Below are positions 11,373 to 22,171 of a DNA stretch of 64,000 nt, one piece after another. The notes beneath the pieces are model-generated. The model did no database searches and had not been told where the DNA came from. It saw only the letters and a program-made list of their open reading frames with translations. The stretch is from Porpolomopsis calyptriformis (Eukaryota; Basidiomycota; Agaricomycetes; Agaricales; Hygrophoraceae), in the NCBI GenBank assembly GCA_951640195.1, contig OX621166.1, forward strand, positions 984,501 to 1,048,500, in the 5' to 3' direction. A program made the position numbers and the translations under genes. Position 1 is the stretch's first letter; each line of letters begins with the position of its first letter.

Positions 11373-11951
11373 ATGCCCGCCAAACGCTCTCACCAAACTG
11401 CTCGCAAGTCTACTGGTGGTCGTCCACCCTGTGCTCCCCATATGTCCACAGGAGGACAACCCCCTCGTCGTGCTCCCCCTCCCCTCGCTTCCACCTCATC
11501 TACTTATAGTGAAGCCAAGCTCGCCGGACAACTCTGGCAGCACAACCGACGCACATGAAACCGGGACCTCACCATATGGCCCGAGGAAATTGTTGCACCA
11601 CCTATCCCACCTGAGCAGGTCATTGAGTTGTTGAAAAAAGACATTGATTATTATAAGAACGAGATCGCAAGATTGAATAAAGAATTGTATGGTCAGTGGT
11701 TAAGTTTGGATGGAGAAAGAAGAATAAGCAAGTACTGGCAAGAACAAGCCAAACATTGGGAGGTGAAACACGAGGAAGTCGCAAAGGTACTTCCCCATCT
11801 CGATTCCCCTGCTCCCCCTGTTTTCCCGGGTCCACTTATCATTCCCCCCAGTTCGTTGTCAAACCCCATCGCCATCCCTGATGACAACGATACTTCCCTG
11901 GCCAACATTATTTCCCTGTCGACCGCCATCTCCGACAAGGACATATCTTAG
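11373..11951 (+). pseudogene. Third ORF of element C with a histone H3 tail-like N-terminus
   Basis: A 192-codon frame between the chromodomain and the 3' LTR, intact except for one TGA at 11556-11558 (likely from CGA). The start ATG at 11373 gives MPAKRSHQTARKSTGGRPP. The nine residues QTARKSTGG are identical to histone H3 residues 5-13, followed by R-P-P where H3 has K-A-P. K12 of the ORF corresponds to H3 K9. After a Pro/Ser-rich stretch, a predicted coiled coil runs from about residue 75 to 130 (for example EQVIELLKKDIDYYKNE), then a Pro-rich and acidic tail. No enzyme domain is recognised. A role in chromatin targeting or in binding a chromodomain is inference. Confidence 0.8.
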
Positions 11952-12031
11952 TCCTTCCCCTCCTCCGCACCCATCAACACTCCCGAGGCCCCCTCGAATT
12001 TCGGGACGAAATTCCTTTTAGTGTGGGTGTA

Positions 12032-12398
12032 TGTCACGAATACTTTTTTCCTTTTTCTTTTAGTCATACTTGATTAGTCTTTGTTCCGTTTACCCTTCTG
12101 CTTTACCGCTTTACATATAGAGACTAGTTACATGTACCTTCTTTCTGACTCTTCATGAGTCACATTCCGTTTCCGTTATTCTTTTTGTGACTCTTCACTA
12201 GTCACATTCCGTTTTCCGCTTTGTAATCGTCCATACGACTGACTCATGCTGACTTAGGTAGTTAGTATATAAAGCCTGACCTCTAGTCAGTAGGTTAAGT
12301 TTGATTCCTAGTTAGCTCCCCACTCTTTAGTCGAATCCATATTCCTCATCAGCCCCTCCAACGCGAGAAGTAAAACCTTCAACTACCGAATCATAACA
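12032..12398 (+). repeat. 3' LTR of element C (367 bp)
   Basis: It starts TGTCACGAATAC at 12032 and ends TCATAACA at 12398. It is preceded by a conserved TTCGGGACGAAATTCC block and the purine-rich GTGTGGGTG, the likely polypurine tract that primes plus-strand synthesis. A near-identical solo copy at 3745-4113 confirms both ends. A TATATAAAG box lies near 12270. The bases after it belong to element D. Confidence 0.9.
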
Positions 12399-14189
12399 TT
12401 ACCCCACCCATAACCAAGAACTTTTGGCTATCATATCTGCCTTGAATGAATGGAGATACCTCCTACAAGGGACACGACAGCCTATTCTGATCAAGACTGA
12501 CAACCAGTCCCTCCAATACTTCATGACCAGCCACCAACTCTCCAGACGCCAGGCTAGATGGTCTGAGTTTTTAGCTCGCTTTTGGTTCAGAATCAGCTAC
12601 CAGCCTAGGATCAAAAATAAGGCTGATGGACTCTCCAAACATCCAGATCATTACCCGGAGTCTTATGAGGAGGTGGAGGACAAGGTCCTTCTGCCAAAAG
12701 AACTTTTTGTCAATGCGCTTTTCATCAATGCGATTATCAGTTTATCGTCCCCCAACTTTTTATCCAAGCTTTGTTTTCATTCCCCCCTACCTCTCGAGAT
12801 CATGGCCAAAATTGAAGATCCCTCTTCTGGATATACCCATGTAGATAGCATTGTGCGTGATGCTGGAGATTGTATAGTTGTGCCAAAGGATGTATCTTTG
12901 CACACAGAAATTATTCGATTGACCCACGACACACCCACTGGTGGCCATCCTGGTATTGAGAAGACAAAGGAACTGCTCCTCCGTAATTACACATGGGAAG
13001 GTGCCCCACAAGATATCACCAATTACGTGAAGTCCTGCCTTGCTTGTCAACAGACCAAGGTTTATCCACAGAAACCTACTGGACTTCTCCAACCGTTACC
13101 CCCTCCTACTAAACCATGGCAACAGATCACTGCTGATCTAATCATGGAACTCCCTAATTCAAAAGGATTTGACGCTATTCTAGTTGTGGTGGACAGATTC
13201 ACCAAACGGGCTCACTTCATCCCAACAACTGGAAACCTGTCTGCTAAAGGAACTGCTGCACTGTTTCAAGAACATGTCTGGAAGCACCATGGATGGCCAG
13301 AGAAGATCATTACCAATCGAGGAACCCAATTCTCATCAAAATTTGCTACGTCATTGAATGAACTCCTAGGAACCACTTCTGGGCTTTCTACACCTATCAC
13401 CCCCAAACAGATGGACAAACCGAACGAACCAATCAAGAGTTAGAGCAGTACGTACAGCTCTACACTAACTTCATGCAAGACGATTGGAAAGATTGGTTAG
13501 CCCCAGCGGAGTTCGCTTATAACAACCGAGAACATTCCTCCACTCACCAATCCCCCTTCTGGCTTGAATATGGTCGACACCCTCACACCCCCTTATCAGT
13601 TCCAACCCAAACCTCAAATCCTGATGCCAATGAGTTTTACGTGCAGCTTACTAGAGCTAGAGAGAATGCTGAAGAGTCTCTTCAAAAGACTGTTAACTCA
13701 ATGAAGCTCTATGCTGATCGAAAACGTCAAAAGGAACCCACATTTTATGAAGGACAAAGGGTCTGGCTTGATGCCAAGAATTTGAAAACTGGCCGGCCCG
13801 CGAAGAAACTGGATGTCCACTGGCTCGGACCTTTTATAATCCTAAAACAAGTATCGCCTGTGGCTTACTGACTAAAGCTACCGCTGTCATGGAGGATTCA
13901 TCCTGTGTTTCACATTTCACTACTCAAGGCTCTAGAAGAGAATCTCGATCTCCACCCCCCGATCGGAGAAGATGACAATCTCTGACCACCTCCAGATGTG
14001 ATTGAAGGAGAACCCGAGTATGAAGTGGAATGTATCTTAAATCACACCCCAGGAAAACGAAACCGACAATATCTAATCAAGTGGAAAGGCTACCTAATAG
14101 AGGCAGCTACCTGGGAACCACGATGGAACCTCAAGCATGCAAAAGACGTCTTGATGAATTATGAAAAGTCTATTCAAGCGGCAACTTAA
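12399..14189 (+). pseudogene. pol fragment of element D: RNase H, integrase, chromodomain
   Basis: The frame enters in RNase H (YPTHNQELLAII), followed by the HHCC-type integrase N-terminus and integrase core. The second catalytic aspartate of the core is Asn (ITNRGTQF where C has ITDRGTQF), explained by one G-to-A change. A frame change near 13390 and stops near 13869 and 13982 break the gene. The chromodomain (14020-14165) has YEVECIL and LIKWKGY followed by ATWEP. It is therefore inactive, but clearly a relative of element C. Confidence 0.87.
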
Positions 14190-14303
14190 CTCTCTTTTAC
14201 AAATACTACCGACATCACGATCGTTGAATCTCCTTTTCTCCTTTTCAATCTCTGACAATTATAAGGACTTCGCCTTTCCGACAATCATCAAAAGAAGCAT
14301 GAA

Positions 14304-14996
14304 ATGCCCCGCGAGGTTCGTTACGCCTGCAAGTTGACTGGGAGGCATCCACCCCGAGGGAACCCCACTGCTTCTACCTCCAACCTTCCCCCTGATTCTT
14401 CTTCCTCCTCTTCCTCGTCCGACAGCATCTTGGTTACCCAATGGTTCAAGAAGCCAAAGCAACGCACTGACACTATTGACAAGCCGGGACGAAATTGTAA
14501 CTACTGAGGGCTCCCCTTTGCCAAGGTTGAGCACCTATCTGGGTGCCCCGAAACCTATGTCCCTTTTATCTCTGGAGCACATCGATGCAAACTCAACTAC
14601 AACTGTCACTGGTACACATTCAACAAGGACAGCGACTTTGACGACAAGAAGAATCAACTCAAAGATTGGCTGGAGACATACCAAGTTGGGCGCCAACTTT
14701 TGATGGTTATACCTGACCAGGACGAATCCAACGTCACCACCCCCACTATCCCCGAAGACCCCATCTCGCACTGCATCCATCGCGTTGCCAACCAACTCTA
14801 TACTGCCCGGAACGGGTACCGCTCAATGATGGATACCAAGTACAAAAGGATCCTTGACCTGGAGGAGAATGCTGTGATGTGTAGGGAGCTGGCTGAAACT
14901 TGGTTGCGACGTGCCCGGGAGTTGGACAACCGTTACCACTGGTTTGACCCAGATGGACACTTGCTTCAACCCCCAGTTTATGATGGCGTGACCTAG
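14304..14996 (+). pseudogene. Third ORF of element D with H3-tail-related N-terminus
   Basis: A 231-codon frame in the same position as the third ORF of element C, intact but for one TGA at 14505-14507. It starts MPREVRYACKLTGRHPPRG. Aligned with C it keeps A-x-K-x-T-G-x-x-P-P, but the Arg before the Lys is Cys (TGC) and Ser is Leu. A run of Ser follows, then a Cys/His-rich middle and a coiled-coil segment near the end (about residues 150-215). No known enzyme domain was recognised. The shared start and position support homology with the C ORF, although the overall similarity is low. Confidence 0.65.
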
Positions 14997-15275
14997 GGAC
15001 TGGATGCTGTTTCCGAACAAACAGTATTCCTTACGCCTCCCTTCTAGATGTGTGGTTAGAGAAGGTGATATTTACTGGAGAGTTGAGGAAAAGTATACCT
15101 AGTAGATAGTCTTTGATCCGACAACTATCCACTCATCCCTCCTCTTTATCGCTCACCCATCTCATCACCCCTCTGCCCACCCCTACTATCCCTTTACACC
15201 TCCCCTTGACACCCTTCCTTCGCTTCAAAGGGTCTTCTCAAAATTCGGGACAAATTTCCTTTTTGTGGAGGTGAA

Positions 15276-15634
15276 TGTCAGAGATATATTTTTTCTTTTT
15301 CCTTTGCTTGTCTATTCCTATTTACATCAGACAGTTTACATCAATAACCACTTAGCCACCCAATCTCTGCTTAGTAATAGAAGGTGACCAAGCCATATCT
15401 ATATTTAGTCTACTATTACTCTCCTTACCTACATGACTCATCCATAGTCGTTACGACTCACACGTAGTCAGTATGACTCATACTTGGCTAGTATATAAAG
15501 CTAGCAGTAGATAGACTTAGGATAAGTCTGTTTCTTTCGTTAACACCCCAATCAGTAGTCTGTTAGCCCTTTAAAACCCTACACCCAGAGCCTGAAGTAA
15601 AACCTTGTGATCAACCCTAGACTGCCATCTAACA
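15276..15634 (+). repeat. 3' LTR of element D (359 bp)
   Basis: It starts TGTCAGAGATAT and ends CATCTAACA. The block TTCGGGACAAATTTCC and the purine-rich GTGGAGGTGA precede it, as in element C. It shares a TATATAAAG box (about 15493) and GAAGTAAAACC near the end with LTRs B and C. Only one copy is in the window, so the ends rest on this comparison. Confidence 0.78.
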
Positions 15635-17640
15635 CATGAGGCCTGTATCATCAAATCAGTCCATTGACATTTTCTGCTTGCGACCATCAGCTGCTTTGTG
15701 GGTTCTTTTGCATTCATCCACTGCCTCATCAGGAAGCTTGCAGCAGTATGACTTGGCTAGCTTTCTCTGCTACACATCGATGCATTTGCCAATCTCATCA
15801 ACCTGACATTTTGATAACACATAGGTAGGGTCACAAAAATGAAGACTATCACCAGCTGTTCGCTAGTGATGATGATGGAAGTTTCCATCCACTGCGACGT
15901 GGATATCTCCACCCCTGTGAGCAAGTGAGTGTGGTTGAGACACTGGTTCACAAATGAACTTGCCTATCGAAAGACTGTCTAAACATTAAGCCAGAAAAAC
16001 AAGCAGGGCACCTTTGTTGTACTGTATGAGAGCATCATTGGATGTCTGAGGGAGGAGAGGGGGAGGGTGGGCTGATATCCAGTAGAGGATTAGGTAGACA
16101 TGACCTGAGCCACTGCCCTGCTGTTTCGATGGCAGCTTCCAGGTGTTGTTCAACACGCAACCACAAAGTATCATACTATTGAGTGGTATTGGAGAGACTT
16201 CGGTGAAATGCATCTTGAATCAACACCCCCTTGAGGTGCCAGATGTAAGGCACATATTGAGCAGCACAGAGCATCACTGACCTTTTCATTTACAAGCTGA
16301 AATCCACATCTTATATAGAATGAAGTAAGCCCACCTGCAAGAGCATGGATTGCATCGCAGGATCGTTTGAATAGGGCACAGTAGAATTCCAAGAGATCGA
16401 TTGAAATGGCTATACATGGTTGAGAAGGGGACACAGGAAATAGCCTATGTTTGATAAGTATTTGAGACAATTGAAAACATATGCAGGTGGTCAGATGGAG
16501 ATTGCAGTAGTCTGAGGAGAGATATAAAACATAATCTAGTAGGGATATAGGGTAACACTAATGATCCATGTATAAGCAGACAATTGTTGTCAACTTAGTA
16601 CTGCAATCAAGGTTTTGACACCCAGCAATAATGTTGGTTGGGAGAGAGACCACTTGTCCAAGGGAAGAATGTTGATACAATATTAGTGAGCTAACAAGAG
16701 AAGGTATCAGGGACTTCCAGTTTTTATTCAACTGTTGATATGACCCCTCCATCCCCTGACCACTGTATATTCAACTATATGAATACTAGATGCCTATCAA
16801 GTCCTTCGAACACGAACTTAAACCCTCCGAATGCACCTGATAGCTCCCGAATGTTCCAAATGAGTTTGAGAAACATCGAACGCAATTGAAGCTTTCAGAA
16901 CATGAATGAAAGTTTGTATATCAAAGGGAAGACACTATTCAAAGGCATCGGTTCTCTTCTATTTCTCACTTTTCATTCAACTTCTTCATTCCTATTTACT
17001 ACTTTTCCCTTAGATCATTAGAGAGGCTCCCCTTTTATCATATACACTCAAAGGGATCCTTGTACTAGAAGATATATATACTGTGTGTTGTAGCTAGTGA
17101 TCCAACAAGTTAGATATTCACTTCTCTCTCACTCTCAAGTCTAGATCTTCTAAGACTTTCTCTCAACTTCCTCTTTCAAGCTTCCAATTCTTCCAATTCC
17201 CTGATCAATCATGTTTGCAAATGATCAAAGACTTGCTTTCCATAATCATCAATCATAGACTGTGTTGAGACTCTTTATAGTCATCCTCACACCTTGTTCT
17301 GTGTTCAGTTCTCATACATGAAGCATACGTATCACCGTATGGCCTCTGAATCAAGGTAATAACTCCTTTTGCATTCAGCAGGATTGGGTTGATCCAGTAT
17401 AATATTGTGTGTGAACTCCACAGTATTATTTGGGAAACTAGTGTTGAGGAAATCTGCAGGCTCAGTTATAGCAAGTGAATCCATAGGCTCTGGCTCTGAG
17501 GCAGACAGTGTGCAGGCTTTGAGAGCCTCAAGTTCAGCAAGTAAGCAACATCTCTTGAAGTCTTGACTAGGCACATCAACAAGCACACTGGTCTTTTGCT
17601 TATCGCAGGCCTCGCGGGGACTGCTGAAGTGCACACCCAT
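15635..17640 (-). pseudogene. KDZ-type (Kyakuja/Dileera/Zisupton) transposase gene, decayed and split by LTR elements
   Basis: Minus-strand pieces match the KDZ transposases that are abundant in mushroom genomes. In protein order these are KNWKSLIPSLV (about 16710), AISIDLLEFYCALFKRSCDA (about 16400), the RCPACF motif (about 16000), GGDIHVAVDGNFHHHH (about 15910, holding a likely catalytic Asp) and FDDTGLM next to the LTR of element D (15650). Several in-frame stops (for example after HHHH) and a likely intron near 15925 are present. An A-family LTR occupies 16736-17334 and element D removes the C-terminal part. The N-terminal segment 17335-17640 has no clear domain. Confidence 0.8.
16736..17334 (+). 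repeat. Second LTR of the element A family (599 bp)
   Basis: It starts TGATATGACCCC and ends ACGTATCA and aligns along its length with the reverse complement of 2857-3465. No primer-binding site or gag follows, so it is a solo LTR. Flanking bases ACTGT and CCGTA do not form a clean 5-bp duplication, possibly through mutation. It lies inside the KDZ pseudogene. Confidence 0.85.
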
Positions 17641-18388
17641 ACCTGGGGCAGCAAGCTGTCAGCCACAGATTCGCAAGACATGAGGACCGCCAGTCATTGT
17701 ACCCATAGAAAACCGAGATTGAGAACAAGAAAGGAATTGACATTTTGTAACATCAATAAACACTCAAGCTTGAGCATTCGAGCATTGCCAGAGGATCACA
17801 AGATGATAACCAGATGCTCTATCCATGCTGGGCTAAATTGGGATGCGGTATCTGCTGTGATCATCTCTAGGAGGTACATCCCTGGGATTCATTTCTCATA
17901 ATATAATAACTAGTCTCTGAGAGTGTGGGAACATCCATAAGGTGCTGCCTAAGGTCAATATATATGTGTGTGAGTGTGCAGAGGGGAACATACAAGTACA
18001 TCTCTAGAATCCTGATTAGGACTAGGAGGCATGGTGCCATGGGTCTAGGAGAGAATGGTGCCAAAGACTGCCTTTTTTACCTGCTTGCCATTGTATCTTA
18101 CTAGATAGCCATCAAGTCAGAAGAAGCAAAAGCTGCTTATGTAGAAAGAAAAAGTGCACTGTGGCACCCTTTACCCCTAATTTCAAAACATCATGTATCC
18201 CTAGTAGACTTTCCATTTCTTTAACCTGGCTGCACTCTCTAATCTGTAATTGGAATAAAATTTAACTGAGCTAACCGAGAGGGATTTATGGTATTCACGA
18301 CACGAAGATCAGTGCTGGTTCAGGTTTGACAGAATTGGATTCACCAACAGAGGCATCAATAAATTAACCATCAGTCCACGTCCACCTC
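17641..18388. other. No supported gene
   Basis: About 750 bases between the KDZ remnant and the 3' end of the hydrolase gene. Only short frames without recognisable domains are present. Part may be the decayed N-terminal end of the KDZ gene. Confidence 0.5.
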
Positions 18389-21300
18389 TCATTTCGGCTT
18401 GAATGAGAATAATGCCTTCCGCGGCTCAGCTCGCGATTGGCCCTCGCTTTGACCCACTCCACCATTATCACCCTCTCGGATTTTGTTCGCGGGAGAGGCC
18501 GTCAGAAAATTGACAACCACAGACCACAAATTGTTCCCACTCATGGGATGGTCACCTGGCAGAACAGCCTTGTCTGCAATCCTGGCCAGTCGTCTTGCAT
18601 CATCTGTATCCCTCCTCGACACAATACTGCTCGGAGGTGGCCTCTCGTTCGCATCGATCGCCCATGCCCAGCCCCAACTGCCTGACGTAGCCATTAAACC
18701 CTCTTTGATGCTATTCTTAGAGTGCGTCGGGTTATGGTCATGTTCCTTCTCATCTTGTAGAAGAAAGGCCTGGAGTTGTGCCATGTTCCCATGTATGTCT
18801 CTCTTTGCCCGTTCCAAATTCCGTTGTCTATCCTTCTCGATAGCCTGGAGAGCCCATGCAAACTTCTTATCGAATTTGGTTGAACCTTCGATATATCGCC
18901 GGACCGCGAGTTCCGATAACACGCCTATCATCTCTTGCGGCACAAGCAAGGCTTCCAGCCCGTTCTCAGCCTCTAAAGGTCTGATGACACCGCGGGTAGA
19001 AACCCTCTCGCGTACCATATTATCTTTCCACAGCGTGGATTCCTAAAAAAAAGAATATCAAGGCACTATCCATCACGATGATGCTAATATCACGACTCAC
19101 GGGCGTCTCGTTATATACAATAGGATCCCCAGCTGTGCGATCCCCAGGGGTACTCGCGGTTTCGTCGATTACAGGGCTAGAGACGTCATCAGAAGAGTTT
19201 GCTTGCAAAGCATTCGGTGATGGGGGGGTCGCCTCAGAAGCGATTTCAGGTTCCGTTGATTTGAGGGATAGCATTCTTTGTCGACCGTTCCCAAAAATAG
19301 CAGAGGTAGCGCGTGAAAAATTTGTTGACATCGACCTTGTCAATGAGCCTTTCGGAGGCATAGAATTAGACCGAGGAGGTATCGGGGGGCTTTGGGGTGC
19401 ATTCAACCTCGAGCTGGTGGGAGAGCGATCGGATATGATTCCTGCAAGCGACTTCTCTCGCCGTATGCCAGGACTTGGAAGAGTGGCATATGCGTTCATT
19501 GCACTTGTAGTTACTGCGGGACTGAGGGGACCTTGAAGATTCATGCCGGTGACATATTTGCAGAATGTTGCAATTGCGCGGTAGCAGAACTTGGCGGGAG
19601 TCGTAAAGGGAAACAATACAGGCAAAACATGAGCTGCGTCTGCGAGCTTGGCCGTCAGTTGATTTCAATATCGAAGAAGGAATGACCACCCACCATCATA
19701 CACTTGCAAATGTACTCGAGTTGGTCCATATCTACTCTCGATATCGTTAAGGACCGGATATATGTGTCGTGTCTCCTCCCTCACGAAGAATTTCTTCGGG
19801 TTCGCAGCTTTATGAGCTCTAACAAAATCAAAAAAAAATCAGTGGCCACACACAGTAATATAACAGAAAAAAAACCCATTTACGTATAAATTATCTCGTC
19901 TCGAAGAACCTCCTTGTCGCTGGCAATAAACAGCAATGGTGGTAAACCACCTAGATAAGACAGGGCCGGGGTGATGAGCGGATGAACAAGCTGATTGTTC
20001 TGTGCATACAATTGCACTTGTCTATCTATTCTCAGGGTTTCTCCAGATTTAGCTGACAACAGAATCGGTTCACTGTGTGCAGCATGGATTGAAGGTACTC
20101 GAGTTAGAGCGGGCGATTCTGGTGCCGCTTTCGAGTTAAGCCCCACGGGAGCGGGACTTGTCGTTGTTTCTGAGTCGTCCATTCGAAGGATCTGCCGAAT
20201 GCGCAACCGCACAGAAGCCCGGACGTGATGTGTCATTTCGTCGGACGGAGGTGGCCATAGTGTACTTGGTTTATGCAATGATAGACCGTAAAGTGGAATA
20301 ATATCCTGAAAACGGATCGTATCCTACGGAAGGCAAAACTTTTATACCAAAAGAAAGACATACCGTGGCAATGTTTGTGTGGATGCTTTGGAAAGAATGG
20401 GTAAGATCACACCAAGGAGAAATGAGAACTCCCCCAGCAGGACTCGGCAAGCCAGAATCACGAATAACTTGGAGAAGCGCGAGGGTCAACCCCCCTCCGG
20501 CGGAATCCCCAGCGACAATAATATGTGCAGGCTTTACCGGGCGATGTGCTGCTCCTGGGGGTGGCCTGATCAGAAAGATATCTAAAACATGGGTGAATTT
20601 CCTAATATAAGATCATCATTAGATTTCAGCTCACATGCGGCTAGAAGATCTTGAATAGCGCATGGAAATGGGTATTGTGGCGCAAGCCGGTAATTGACAG
20701 CTTAAAACCACAGCGATATCAGATCGGAAGAATTCAAGTGGGAAGCTCACTCACCGAAAACGCGACCGTTAATTTTGCGAGCGTGACGCTGTATGCTGTA
20801 TCTGTGGTGGAGGTCATATCCAGAGTCGAAATGTGGGGCAATGACATCCCTCACCTTTCTTGATCTACACTTCCAAAATAATAGCCACCTGCGGAATGGA
20901 AGATAAGAAATTATAAATCTATATTAAATGCTGTCGACACCTCCGTGGGAGTATAATATGCATCGCATCTCATCCATCTCTTCGTCATACTCGCCTGTAT
21001 CGACCTGGGCTTCTGGACTTGGTGTTTCACAGCTTTCTCCGGGCTTGTCAGAAGTCTTCTCAGCATCACGGCTTCCTTTCAGCTTGTCTGAAGTCTTCTG
21101 ACGTCTTTTGGCATCCTGCCAATCCTTCTTGGCCGTTATCCATTGCGCGTCGATGCTGATTCAAATATCGGGTTTTAGCAGATGAAACTAGGGTGGGTTG
21201 TGAACCTACCCGTTGACACCACGGACTTGCCACCATTTCACGCCTCCCACGACTCGTCTTGCGACTTCCTCTCCACCGAGGGCCGTGATCAAGTATCCCG

Positions 21301-21800
21301 CCGCTTGATCGCAGCATGACATGGGTACAAGAAGTCTGACGACATGAACCCACGGGGGAGAAGGGGTGCGTGTGTTTGCAAACCCTTGTAATTCTTCTAC
21401 GGTGTGGCTGCAAGAAGCCGATAGTTAGCAGGATTCTCGGCCTAGATACACGGCGAGGATAGATGCACTTGGTAGAAGCCTCCAGGAAGGCCTTGAGCAG
21501 AACACATCAGAAAGCATGCCAGAATCCAGGGCAAAAAGAAACGCTCGTTACCTTTACGACGTTAAATGTGGCATCATACAGAAGCTCGTCTTGCCTTAAA
21601 TCTGTATGAGCCTGCACATCCTTGACGCGATCGAAGTAGCGTTTGACCAAAGTTTCGAGGAGCACTGGAGCGATCTTCAAGCCAACTTGTCGTGCGAGGG
21701 CATTAACAGGCATAGGAGATATCGATGCAGCCAGCTGGGCGAGGTTTAGAGCGTCTTGAGAGCATGTGAAACTCGAAGGACAGCGGTCTTTATTCCTCAA
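18389..21800 (-). CDS. Alpha/beta hydrolase fold-3 esterase/lipase (hormone-sensitive lipase type), multi-exon
   Basis: Spliced from at least eight exons on the minus strand. The oxyanion motif HGGGYYFGSVD is rebuilt across the junction near 20890-20960. YRLAPQYPFP follows near 20690, the nucleophile elbow GDSAGG near 20510, the acid-bearing DKEVLRDE near 19900 and the His-bearing AHVLPVLF near 19615. These give a Ser-Asp-His triad of the HSL family, which hydrolyses acyl esters. The long Ser/Pro-rich C-terminal extension (19500-18390) has no known domain. The stop is at 18389. The start is uncertain: the first supported exon (about 21507-21790) has no clear ATG, so an upstream exon is likely. 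Confidence 0.82.
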
Positions 21801-22171
21801 TCGGGGATTTGTCAGAAGCCAAGTCTTTGACTTAGAACCGTGACGATCATTTTGGCCTCTATGAAAGCTCTGGTTACAGTCTTCACCTTCCTTTCGTTAT
21901 GTTCTAGCATTCTCTGTACTGTTGTCGTCAACAACTTGTGAGTCCATATGGCATTCCTTGAATTTGACTGATCTCGAACTACCCATCACTCGGCAGCACG
22001 AACCCAGCACAATGCAGTGAGTGTAATGTAAATACCATGAACTGGAAGTGAGATTTCGGCGACCTAGGTCTCCTAACGCTGAGTTGGTCCGGCGGGACAC
22101 CGCCTTATCTTGTTGGTATCAGGCCCGGTGGTATGTCGGATTTCTCTACACGAACTCCGTCCTGAACTGAG

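Larger units (their letters stand above)
6975..12398 (+). mobile_element. Ty3/gypsy chromovirus C (5' end outside window)
   Basis: Plus-strand element with decayed gag (from 6975), protease, reverse transcriptase, RNase H, integrase with chromodomain, an extra third ORF and a 3' LTR (12032-12398). Its 5' LTR and gag start must lie on the far side of element B, off the left edge. Immediately after its 3' LTR the sequence continues inside the RNase H of another element (D), so C inserted into D. Coding frames are broken mainly by TGA, TAA and TAG codons where homologues have Arg or Gln. Confidence 0.88.
12399..15634 (+). mobile_element. Ty3/gypsy chromovirus D, 3' part
   Basis: The element starts mid-RNase H directly after the LTR of element C. 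It continues through integrase, chromodomain, a third ORF and its own 3' LTR (15276-15634). Its 5' half must lie left of element C, off the window. After its LTR the sequence continues inside a KDZ transposase gene on the opposite strand, so D inserted into that gene. Confidence 0.87.

Noticed and set aside
18437..19046. Plus-strand frames opposite the hydrolase C-terminus
   Set aside because: Shadows. The minus-strand frame continues a recognisable hydrolase across GT..AG introns.
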